From: an uncultured Clostridia bacterium
Lineage (GTDB): Bacteria > Bacillota > Clostridia > Christensenellales > UBA1242
Direction of reading: 5' to 3'
DNA: 55,758 nucleotides
Assembly (NCBI GenBank): GCA_944384375.1
Contig: CALWTE010000006.1
Span: 1 to 55,758 of the forward strand
Part shown: positions 26,690 to 32,750 of the stretch, piece after piece
Numbering within the stretch: position 1 is the first letter of the stretch
Layout of the letters: each line of letters opens with the position of its first letter
Notes under the pieces: model-generated
Seen by the model: only the letters and a program-made list of their open reading frames with translations
Told to the model about the DNA's origin: nothing
The model's database searches: none
Made by a program: the position numbers and the translations under genes

Positions 26690-27022
26690 ATGAAAAAGAA
26701 AAAATATTTGAGTAAGAATGAGTTTAGAATGGATTTAAATACAAAACATCAAGGTAAAAACAAAGAGCCACACCCTGCTTATATAACAGCAAAGTATGGC
26801 AATAAATTTAAGGCAAATAATATTACCCATTCTGAATACGTAAACGGTGTATTAACTAAAGATTTAGGTGAAAATGTTGGTAATAAAAAGGACTCTAGGA
26901 ATTCCCGTGTTACAGCTCCGTATTGGCAAAATAGGAAAAAATTTGGTCAAAAAATGAAAAGTTATAAAATATCTAATAGAGCAAAAAGACGAATAAGTCG
27001 TTTTAATCGTAAATTTAAATAA
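26690..27022 (+). CDS. Basic hypothetical protein (110 aa)
   Basis: The ribosome site GGCGGTACGT upstream of the ATG is only moderate. The protein is highly basic throughout (MKKKKYLSKNEF..., SYKISNRAKRRISRFNRKF) with no membrane segment, and carries THSEYVNGVLTKDLG in the middle. A nucleic-acid-binding role is suggested by charge alone. It ends just before a large inverted repeat that separates it from the Zot gene. Confidence 0.6.
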   Translation: MKKKKYLSKNEFRMDLNTKHQGKNKEPHPAYITAKYGNKFKANNITHSEYVNGVLTKDLGENVGNKKDSRNSRVTAPYWQNRKKFGQKMKSYKISNRAKRRISRFNRKFK

Positions 27023-27028
27023 AAAAAA

Positions 27029-27095
27029 AGGAATTAACTCCCGAGTATGCATTTCTGCAATAATGTGCCTTTTTCAAGGACGTAAGTTAATTCCT
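27029..27095 (+). repeat. 11-bp inverted repeat with 45-nt loop before the Zot gene
   Basis: AGGAATTAACT (27029-27039) is fully complementary to AGTTAATTCCT (27085-27095). The loop has further short pairing (GCA/TGC near 27049-27058). There is no T run, so it is more like a structured leader or processing site than a terminator. Confidence 0.6.
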
Positions 27096-27148
27096 ATGTA
27101 TTATTATATTCAAAAAATATAAAAAGTCAATAAAAAAGGAGTAAAAAA

Positions 27149-27967
27149 ATGATTTATATAATTTATGGTCCGCCGGGTTGTGGTAAAACATCTCTTTTAG
27201 TTTCAATTTTAAATAGTTACGCTTGGAACTTAGAGCGTAATAAAGAAATGCGTAAAGAAATTACAAGATTAAACGCTAATGGTTTTAAACTTACTTGTCC
27301 TACTCATTGTGTATCAGCTAATTTCCCTATTGAATTTAAAAGGTTTCGCCGTTCTCCTAGACAAAATCGTTATATTAATCCTTATTGTTTAGGTTTTTAT
27401 AATAATAAGGTTAAAACGCATTTTAATATACCTTTTGAGGTTATTGGTATAGACGAAGGGCAAAAATACCTTAATAGTCGTATGTCTGCATATTATCCTG
27501 ATTGGCAATCAAGGTGGTACGAAGCGCATAGACACGACGATTTAAAGATATTTATTACAACACAGCGCCCTATGCTAATAGACGCTAATATTAGAGACTT
27601 AGCACAGTTTATTGAAATTGTAAAATTAAAGGAAATTAAAAAACAAGGTATTATAAAAGGGTATGTTTGGGAAGTTCGTGTTATAGAAACTTCAAAACTT
27701 TTTGAGAGATATGCTGAAAGTGGTGGACTTGATAAACGCTGTTTTAGTACTAAAAAAATAAAAATTGATTATGATGTATTTAAACTTTATGACAGTCAGT
27801 CCTGCAAGCCTAAGTTCTATGACGGTCATTTTGACGAAGATTTTGATTATATACTACCAAATGGACAACCTGAAACAAAGGAAGATTATATTAAATTTTT
27901 AAAAGAAAATGACGACGAACTTCCACAAGATTTTTATGTAAAAAGGAGTAATAAAAGTGGAGTTTAA
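27149..27967 (+). CDS. Zot-family (filamentous phage pI-like) morphogenesis ATPase
   Basis: AAAAAGGAGTAAAAAA precedes the ATG. The 272-aa protein opens directly with Walker A (YGPPGCGKTSLL, residues 7-14). Walker B is FEVIGIDEGQKYLN (Asp102, Glu103), and FITTQRPMLIDANIRDL (about 135-151) matches the Zot sensor region with its TQ and downstream Arg. Zot/pI proteins extrude filamentous phage through the membrane using ATP. Unlike classical pI there is no obvious transmembrane helix after the ATPase core, so membrane attachment may depend on another protein. Its stop overlaps the next start by 11 nt. Confidence 0.85.
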   Translation: MIYIIYGPPGCGKTSLLVSILNSYAWNLERNKEMRKEITRLNANGFKLTCPTHCVSANFPIEFKRFRRSPRQNRYINPYCLGFYNNKVKTHFNIPFEVIGIDEGQKYLNSRMSAYYPDWQSRWYEAHRHDDLKIFITTQRPMLIDANIRDLAQFIEIVKLKEIKKQGIIKGYVWEVRVIETSKLFERYAESGGLDKRCFSTKKIKIDYDVFKLYDSQSCKPKFYDGHFDEDFDYILPNGQPETKEDYIKFLKENDDELPQDFYVKRSNKSGV

Positions 27968-28313
27968 TAAAAACATATTAATTGAAAAAACAATTAATAC
28001 ATATTTGGATACTTGGTCTACTTTAATTGATACTGAAGATTTTGTGAAAAAAAGATATATTGATCGAATGGATAGGCTTATTTATAGTAATTTTAAGAAA
28101 AAAGTAAAAGAGATAAATGTGTATTATTGGCTTTATTTGGAAAGTAAAGGGATACCTTTAAGTATATTCAAGCGGTTTATAATTTGGCTTAGTGGTTTGC
28201 GTCCTGTGTGTGAAATGGAGCAAAAAGAATTAGCGAAAAAAGAACAAGAAAAAGCAGAACGAGCAAAAGTACGACCGAAGAAGAAGCGGACAACAAAGGT
28301 TGTCAAGGAATAA
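27957..28313 (+). CDS. Hypothetical protein coupled to the Zot gene (118 aa)
   Basis: Starts at GTG 27957 with AAAAGGAGTAATAAAA upstream, inside the end of the Zot gene. The N-terminal two thirds are helical with many aromatics (YYWLYLESKG, FKRFIIWLSGLRPVC), possibly a peripheral membrane segment; the C-terminus is a Lys/Arg-rich tail (ELAKKEQEKAERAK and beyond). It could be the missing membrane or assembly partner of the Zot ATPase, which is inference from coupling. No family is recognised. Confidence 0.6.
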   Translation: MEFNKNILIEKTINTYLDTWSTLIDTEDFVKKRYIDRMDRLIYSNFKKKVKEINVYYWLYLESKGIPLSIFKRFIIWLSGLRPVCEMEQKELAKKEQEKAERAKVRPKKKRTTKVVKE

Positions 28314-28320
28314 GCGGATT

Positions 28321-28522
28321 ATTTTTGCTTGCAAAAATCAACGAGCGCTGGAGCGCTTCCGCCCTTGACAACCTATACAAAGTACAATTAATCGCACGGT
28401 GGCGTTCCCCGCCACCGCTTAACCAGCCCTAAAGCTTCGTAAGCCAGGCTTACACATTGCCCAACATAAGCGGAGTAACACCCACCAGCACGGGCGCATG
28501 GCTTGCCAGCGCCGTGCGGTGG
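28321..28522. other. Hairpin array in the intergenic replication region
   Basis: Non-coding and more GC-rich than the rest of the element. In order: ATTTTTGC-TT-GCAAAAAT (28321-28338); AGCGCT-GG-AGCGCT (28344-28357); CGGTGGCG-TTCCC-CGCCACCG (28397-28417); GTAAGCC-A-GGCTTAC (28439-28453); and a long bulged hairpin 28482-28522 (GCACGGGCGCATGGC against GCCAGCGCCGTGC, extended by CCACC/GGTGG). By analogy with filamentous phages, such structures can be the complementary-strand origin and the packaging signal; the assignment of each is inference. Confidence 0.7.
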
Positions 28523-28527
28523 TGTAG

Positions 28528-28557
28528 GTTGCTAGGGCTAGTATTACCCCTAGCAAC
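28528..28557 (+). other. Predicted rolling-circle origin: hairpin with CRESS nonanucleotide
   Basis: GTTGCTAGGG (28528-28537) and CCCTAGCAAC (28548-28557) form a perfect 10-bp stem. The 10-nt loop is C followed by TAGTATTAC (28539-28547), identical to the conserved nonanucleotide of circovirus-type CRESS-DNA viruses. In those viruses Rep nicks after the seventh base (TAGTATT/AC), which would be between 28545 and 28546. It lies 145 nt before the start of a CRESS-type rep gene. Confidence 0.88.
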
Positions 28558-28669
28558 TGCGTAACATTGTAACAACCTTTGTTTTTTGGCTTAACAAAAG
28601 GCTTTTTACTGCTTTAATTTGTTACAAAATACACTTTTAACTGCGTAACAACTCGTTAACTGCGTAACA
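28555..28669 (+). repeat. Three 12-bp iteron-like repeats beside the origin
   Basis: AACTGCGTAACA occurs identically at 28555-28566, 28639-28650 and 28658-28669. The first overlaps the base of the origin hairpin and the other two are 19 nt apart just before rep. In CRESS replicons such repeats are Rep-binding sites. Confidence 0.8.
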
Positions 28670-28701
28670 GATTTTTTAAATCATAAAAAATAGGAGTTTA
28701 A

Positions 28702-29688
28702 ATGGGAAATAATACACAAGCGAGAAGATATATATTAACTATAAACAATCCAACACAAACAGACGAAGAACTTTGTTCCTATATTCAAGGACTTGAACAT
28801 TTTAAGTATGCTATGTTCCAACGTGAAAAAGGTCATGAAAAAGAAACAGAGCATATTCAAATGTTTTTAGTTTTTACTGTTGGAAAATGGTTTAGTACTG
28901 TGAAAACTTATTTCCCAGAAGCACATATAGAAAAAGCACAAGGAAGTAACGTCCAGTGTCGTGATTATTGTAGCAAAGAAGATACGCGTATTAGTGGTCC
29001 TTACGAATTAGGTGAATTTGCGGAACAACGTTCGCGTACAGATTTGGCAACTATTGTAGAATTAGCAACAAGTGGCGCAACTGATAGTGATATTCAAAAA
29101 CTTTTCCCTTCTCAGTATCTACTGCATATAGATAAAATACATAAAGTACGCGAACAACAACGTTATGACGAAAACAAGAAAAATGAACGTAAAGTTATTG
29201 TTACTTATATTTATGGTCCGCCGGGTTGTGGTAAAACACGTTTCATAGTTAATAAATACGGATACGGAAATTTTTACCGTATGACAAATTACCGGAAAAA
29301 TTGTTTTGATTTTTATGACAATGAAAAAGTAATAGTTTTTGACGAGTTTGATAGTTCCCTGCCGATAACTGAAATGTTAAATTATTTAGACGTGTACCCT
29401 GTGCAGTTACCTTGTCGTTATTCTAACAAAATGGCAAATTATGATGAAGTATATATAATAAGTAACTTAAAATTAAATGAACAGTATCAAAATATACAAA
29501 ACGAAAAACCAACACAGTTTCAGGCATTGTTGCGCCGAATACATAAAATTATAAGATTGGACGACAAAGGACAACAGCATATAGAACGTAATATTCAGCC
29601 ATACGGTAGCAAGCAAGTAAATTTTGATTTACTGCTAGAAGCAAATGAAGAAGATAAAAAAGAAGTAGACGCCATATTTGGCGATTAA
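28702..29688 (+). CDS. rep: CRESS-type replication initiator (HUH endonuclease + SF3 helicase)
   Basis: Starts rolling-circle replication by nicking the origin hairpin. HUH domain: motif I ILTINN (11-16), motif II HIQ (51-53), motif III YCSK with the nicking Tyr89 and Lys92. Helicase domain: Walker A GPPGCGKT (172-179), Walker B IVFDEF (211-216), motif C IISN (252-255) and an arginine-finger-like ALLRRI (275-280). The order, spacing and 328-aa length match circovirus-like Reps and the related pCRESS-type bacterial Reps, not the Rep families of M13-like phages. TAGGAG lies 7 nt before the ATG. Confidence 0.93.
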   Translation: MGNNTQARRYILTINNPTQTDEELCSYIQGLEHFKYAMFQREKGHEKETEHIQMFLVFTVGKWFSTVKTYFPEAHIEKAQGSNVQCRDYCSKEDTRISGPYELGEFAEQRSRTDLATIVELATSGATDSDIQKLFPSQYLLHIDKIHKVREQQRYDENKKNERKVIVTYIYGPPGCGKTRFIVNKYGYGNFYRMTNYRKNCFDFYDNEKVIVFDEFDSSLPITEMLNYLDVYPVQLPCRYSNKMANYDEVYIISNLKLNEQYQNIQNEKPTQFQALLRRIHKIIRLDDKGQQHIERNIQPYGSKQVNFDLLLEANEEDKKEVDAIFGD

Positions 29689-29699
29689 AAGGAGAAAAA

Positions 29700-30086
29700 A
29701 TGGAAGTAGTATTGATTAATTATAGTGAATTTTTAGATATAAAAAATTATAATTATTCTATGGAAAGAATAAAGTATTATGTTTGTAAACATTTAGGCTG
29801 TAAAACAGAAGATATAGAAGATATATTTTTTGATTATAAATTATTTATTATTGCTTTTATAAAACAAGATGCAATATATTTGTATAAGAGTAATATAAAT
29901 TATAGTAAATTAAAGTGTAGGTATTGTGTATTTTGCAAAAAAGCACATACACGTGGTACCAGATGTTGGTGCAAGTTTACTGGTAATGGTTGGGATTATC
30001 AAGCCTTAGGCGTTGATTATTTCGCAAACGAGCCACATCCACAATGCCCTTTAAGGGCGCTAATTAAGAAATACAAGGAGAATTAA
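29700..30086 (+). CDS. Cys-rich hypothetical protein downstream of rep (128 aa)
   Basis: AAAAGGAGAAAAA precedes the ATG, 11 nt after the rep stop. The C-terminal half carries a cysteine cluster that looks metal-binding: CRYCVFCKKAHTRGTRCWCK, with a further Cys near the end (HPQCPL). The N-terminal half is acidic and aromatic. It may modulate Rep or transcription, which is inference from position. The fold is unrecognised. Confidence 0.65.
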   Translation: MEVVLINYSEFLDIKNYNYSMERIKYYVCKHLGCKTEDIEDIFFDYKLFIIAFIKQDAIYLYKSNINYSKLKCRYCVFCKKAHTRGTRCWCKFTGNGWDYQALGVDYFANEPHPQCPLRALIKKYKEN

Positions 30087-30088
30087 AA

Positions 30089-30256
30089 ATGTATACATAT
30101 AGAATAAAAGATAAATTAATATCAATTAGAGTTGATGGTGAAAAATATGAAAAGGTAAAAGAAATAATTAAAAAACAAGGTTGGTGTCGAGATACATTTG
30201 GTACAATTTTTGATAAAGCATTAGACGAGTATTTAAAAAAACATGAAAAGAAGTAG
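30089..30256 (+). CDS. Small ribbon-helix-helix-like protein (55 aa)
   Basis: Missed by length cut-offs. ATG 30089 has CAAGGAGAATTAAAA upstream and lies 2 nt after the previous stop. The sequence has one beta strand (KLISIRVDGEKYEKV) followed by two helices (KVKEIIKKQ and FDKALDEYLKKHEKK), the RHH layout of small copy-number and partition regulators. A pair of direct repeats (30265-30304) follows immediately. Confidence 0.55.
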   Translation: MYTYRIKDKLISIRVDGEKYEKVKEIIKKQGWCRDTFGTIFDKALDEYLKKHEKK

Positions 30257-30264
30257 ATTCTAGT

Positions 30265-30304
30265 GTATATACAAGCTCCTGGTATATGTATATACAGTGC
30301 CTGG
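30265..30304. repeat. Direct repeat pair GTATATACA-n-CCTGG
   Basis: GTATATACA/CCTGG at 30265-30282 and again at 30288-30304, with 4- and 3-nt spacers. Possible operator for the adjacent RHH-like protein. Confidence 0.45.
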
Positions 30305-30316
30305 TTAAATAAAAAA

Positions 30317-30334
30317 ACAACCTAATTAGGTTGT
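30317..30334. terminator. Bidirectional terminator at the end of the prophage module
   Basis: ACAACCTAATTAGGTTGT is a perfect 18-bp palindrome with an A run before it and AAAAATT after it. Confidence 0.6.
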
Positions 30335-30339
30335 AAAAA

Positions 30340-30396
30340 TTGTGTCAAAATAAACTTATGTTTTTCATTATAAAATTGTGTCAAAATTGTGTCAAG
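30340..30396. promoter_or_regulatory. Probable integrase arm-type sites, right end
   Basis: TTGTGTCAAAAT at 30340-30351 and 30376-30387, the second continuing into TTGTGTCAAG. They match the left-end copy at 20018. Confidence 0.55.
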
Positions 30397-30433
30397 TGTT
30401 ATAAAAAGTGCCGTTTTAAGCCATTTTGTATAT

Positions 30434-30470
30434 CTAAGGATCTTGTGGCTATACAAAAGGCCGTGGAGGT
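30434..30470. repeat. attR core (37 bp)
   Basis: Perfect copy of 19865-19901, a tRNA-Leu fragment. The tRNA sequence does not continue directly: an 83-bp insertion follows before the tRNA tail resumes. Confidence 0.9.
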
Positions 30471-30574
30471 GACGCTCGGCACTATTGCTCCATTTTTTTG
30501 TTGTAGTAAACGTGCCTCGCTATTGACGCTGCGCAACAAGAGTTGCTTGCTACAAGTACCTCTTTACCGCACCA
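30471..30574 (+). repeat. T-loop element of tRNA-Leu plus interrupted tRNA-Leu tail
   Basis: 30471-30553 begins GACGCTCGGC, has CGCTATTGACGC in its middle and ends GCTAC. It sits between the two halves of the T arm: GAGGT before and AAGTACCTC after. The tail continues TTTACCGCACCA to 30574. It is one of four such units in the window. Confidence 0.75.
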
Positions 30575-30576
30575 AA

Positions 30577-30615
30577 CAAAAATAATCCAAAACGCAAGTG
30601 ACGGGTTATTTTTTG
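30577..30615 (+). terminator. Terminator after the displaced tRNA-Leu tail
   Basis: CAAAAATAATCC pairs with GGGTTATTTTTTG. It is likely the original chromosomal terminator of tRNA-Leu before prophage insertion. Confidence 0.65.
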
Positions 30616-30623
30616 TTTGTACT

Positions 30624-30720
30624 CTTATTTCTTATTTTTTCACTTTTCGCTTTTCTTTTACAACGGAATTTTTTTTCACTTTTCTTTCCTTTGCGGATTA
30701 TTTTTGAAATAAGAAATAAG
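30624..30720. repeat. 14-bp inverted repeat bounding ~97 bp
   Basis: CTTATTTCTTATTT (30624-30637) and AAATAAGAAATAAG (30707-30720) are exact inverse complements. The interior is pyrimidine-rich and non-coding. Nature unknown; low-complexity arms make chance possible. Confidence 0.35.
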
Positions 30721-30744
30721 TAAGAAGAAAGAAAAATAAAGTAG

Positions 30745-31015
30745 TGAACTGAACCCCAAATAGTAGACACAAATAAAAAAGACTATTAATGTTTAATTAT
30801 ATACAAACACTAGCCTAGATTAGGCTGGTGCTTGTTCTTTATTCTTGTAGTGTTATAATTATTTAAATATTTATTAATAATAGTTTGTGTGAGTTCTAGT
30901 GAATAAGAATTAAACTTTGTCTTTTACTAGCAAAAAAATACACTCCATTCTATTTTGAAGTGTATTTTACTATAAAAGTCTTTTTTCTCAAGTACCCCCA
31001 ATGGGGTTCAGTTCA
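30745..31015. mobile_element. MITE-like or deleted IS3-family element (271 bp)
   Basis: The ends are inverted repeats: TGAACTGAACCCCA at the left and TGGGGTTCAGTTCA at the right, with weaker similarity inward for ~40 bp. TAG flanks both sides (30742-30744 and 31016-31018), a 3-bp target duplication. The end sequence resembles IS3-family (IS150-group) termini. No transposase is left inside; only two hairpins (AACACTAGCCTA... and AATACACT...AGTGTATT) are seen. Confidence 0.6.
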
Positions 31016-31018
31016 TAG

Positions 31019-31479
31019 TTGATTTTTATATTTTAACATTATATAGCGTTTTTTAACACGAAGCATCTACAAAAACACCTTTTCAATAAAAGTGCGTAAA
31101 AAATGTAGTAAATATATTTTGTGTGGTTTATAATATATCCTATTCAGTGTTTATCTTTTGGGAACAAGCCATTTATTTTAATAATTTGTGAATCTTATAA
31201 ATTTAAATTTATTTTTATTCATTATATTTAATATACATTTGTATAATATATTATACTTTTGGGTATTAACGGGTTTGTATAATTATAAATATAGTGATTT
31301 GATTTTATCTTACAAGTATTCATTAACTTGCAAGTATTCGTTAGGTATTTTACTCAAATTGTTTAGTAATTTCATACAAATTGCTTATTTGGTATTTTTT
31401 TCAATAAAATTTAGTTTTTAATAAAGTTTGTTTTTATTAAAACTTTAATAAAATATCTTGTGGAGTAGTTCATCTTAGG
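31019..31479. other. AT-rich region without a supported gene
   Basis: The only longer ORF (31188-31421, plus strand) is a low-complexity I/L/Y/N string without a ribosome site. TTAATAAAG...CTTTAATAAAA pairing near 31420-31452 could form a weak hairpin. Confidence 0.5.
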
Positions 31480-32124
31480 CTATACTTTATTTTTAATAAA
31501 ATTTGTCATAACTGGTGGTTCTGGTTTTGGCCTTGGTACACCAGCCTTTACCCCTGCCTCTTTGCATTTTAGCATAAACGCCATATTGCGAGCAAGCACT
31601 CGCATAGTGTAGAGACCTTCTTCGTCTTTTAGTACATCTTCTGCGGTTGCTCCATAAACCATATTCCAGTATCTTGATGAGACAATCGGCATTTGAGAAA
31701 TTGTAAAGTACTTATTGATTTGGTCAAACGTTGTAGTGTTGCCTGCTCTACGCGCAGATACCACCGCTGCTGCTGGTTTCATATAAAACAAATCATTATT
31801 TCTGCCACGTGCTACGCTATAAAACAACCTATCCATAAAGGAAGTTAATGCTCCGCTTGCTGCTGCATAATGAACTGGTGAACCAAAAACAAAGCCATCA
31901 GCATCTTTTGCCTTTTCTACAAATTCATTAACAACATCATCAAATACGCATTTGCCCGTTTTTGCACATTGTCCACAAGAAATACAACCCGCAATAGGTT
32001 TTGTCCCTATCCAAAATATTTCAGTTTCTATACCTTCTTCATTTAGAGTTTTTGCCACTTCGCTTAATGCTGTATATGTGCATTTAAACTGATGCGGACT
32101 ACCATTAACTAATATAACTTTCAT
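31480..32124 (-). CDS. Flavodoxin-like NAD(P)H-dependent FMN reductase family protein
   Basis: ATG 32124 (AAGGAGAAACAA upstream) begins MKVILVNGSPHQFKCTYTAL, the FMN phosphate-binding loop of the NADPH-dependent FMN reductase family. CISCGQCAKTGKCVFDD is an iron-sulfur-like Cys segment found in the iron-sulfur flavoprotein branch, and GFVFGSPVHYAAASGALTSFMDR is the typical flavin-binding strand and loop. Length is 214 aa. The physiological electron partner cannot be deduced. I reject the 13-residue-longer start. Confidence 0.85.
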   Translation of the reverse strand: MKVILVNGSPHQFKCTYTALSEVAKTLNEEGIETEIFWIGTKPIAGCISCGQCAKTGKCVFDDVVNEFVEKAKDADGFVFGSPVHYAAASGALTSFMDRLFYSVARGRNNDLFYMKPAAAVVSARRAGNTTTFDQINKYFTISQMPIVSSRYWNMVYGATAEDVLKDEEGLYTMRVLARNMAFMLKCKEAGVKAGVPRPKPEPPVMTNFIKNKV

Positions 32125-32242
32125 TTGTTTCTCCTTGTCAAAAATTATATAATTATGATACAAAATAGTTTAATTTTAGTCAATTAAATAGCAAATCATA
32201 AGGCAAATATTTATCTTTTTTACGTTTTTAACCTAAAAACTC

Positions 32243-32271
32243 TTGTTTTTAATAAAAAGATATGATATAAT
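32243..32271 (+). promoter_or_regulatory. Promoter for tRNA-Lys
   Basis: TTGTTT (32243-32248), a 17-bp spacer and TATAAT (32266-32271), 17 nt before the tRNA. Confidence 0.7.
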
Positions 32272-32288
32272 GATTTATACGCAAATAT

Positions 32289-32364
32289 GGATGATTAGCT
32301 CAGTTGGTAGAGCAACTGACTCTTAATCAGTGGGTCTAGGGTTCGAGTCCCTAATCATCCACCA
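32289..32364 (+). tRNA. tRNA-Lys (anticodon CTT)
   Basis: GGATGAT/ATCATCC acceptor, D arm GCTC...GAGC, anticodon loop CTCTTAA in stem ACTGA/TCAGT, T arm AGGG TTCGAGT CCCT and encoded ACCA. 76 nt. Confidence 0.95.
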
Positions 32365-32430
32365 CAAGTCAAGGAGAACGAGAAAACTTTTGCTAAACTT
32401 TGTTTAGCAAAAGTAGACTTGTTCTTTTTT
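32365..32430 (+). terminator. Terminator after tRNA-Lys
   Basis: A 13-bp hairpin ACTTTTGCTAAAC/GTTTAGCAAAAGT (32386-32414), nested in CAAGTC/GACTTG, and then TTCTTTTTT. Confidence 0.8.
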
Positions 32431-32581
32431 ATTTGCGTTATGCTTGCATATAAGCGAATAAAAAGACAAGGCTACTTGCGTAGTCTTACGCAGAAGTTTT
32501 TGAGTGGCTTGCGCAGTTGTCTACCGCAAGGACTTTAGTCCGCGGATAGACAAAACGTTTTTTATTTTTTACTCCGTATTT

Positions 32582-32750
32582 GATTAGGGACTGTGTGCTT
32601 GTATAAGCACACTTTTCTTTTTTAAAGAAAACGAACCCTAGCCTTCGTCTAGGGTGACGCTCGCCACTCTTGCTCCGCCTTCTCGTCTTATCTTCCTGGC
32701 TCGCTATTGACGCACGGTCGCTAAGCTCCCTTGCTACGAGTACCCTAATC
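32582..32750 (+). repeat. T-loop element of tRNA-Lys with inverted tRNA-derived ends
   Basis: The left end GATTAGGGACT (32582-32592) is the inverse of the right end AGTACCCTAATC (32739-32750), which itself is the tRNA-Lys tail. Inside are a GTGTGC/GCACAC hairpin, then GAACCCTAG...CTAGGGT, and the 82-bp insert 32656-32737 (GACGCTCGCC to TTGCTAC) with CGCTATTGACGC. The tail runs on to ATCCACCA. Confidence 0.75.

Larger units (their letters stand above)
19865..30470 (+). mobile_element. Integrated filamentous-phage-like prophage with CRESS-type Rep (~10.6 kb)
   Basis: Boundaries are a perfect 37-bp direct repeat (19865-19901 and 30434-30470) derived from tRNA-Leu. Left arm on the minus strand: tyrosine integrase, frameshifted leader ORF and XRE repressor. 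All other genes but one run on the plus strand: small basic proteins, a secreted/anchored 447-aa protein, a 91-aa single-pass protein, a 552-aa coiled-coil surface protein, a Zot ATPase, a hairpin-rich origin region, the Rep, a Cys-rich protein and an RHH-like protein. The Zot ATPase and gene size range fit an inovirus-like phage. The Rep and origin fit CRESS-DNA replicons. No tail, portal or terminase genes are present. Confidence 0.85.

Noticed and set aside
28397..28417. GC-rich hairpin as a terminator of the upstream gene
   Set aside because: No T run follows it, and it belongs to a cluster of hairpins next to the origin.
30340..30585. 81-aa plus-strand ORF across attR
   Set aside because: It runs through arm sites, the tRNA fragment and the T-loop element, and has no ribosome site.
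31188..31421. 77-aa plus-strand ORF
   Set aside because: AT-rich low-complexity sequence without a ribosome site; composition explains the open frame.
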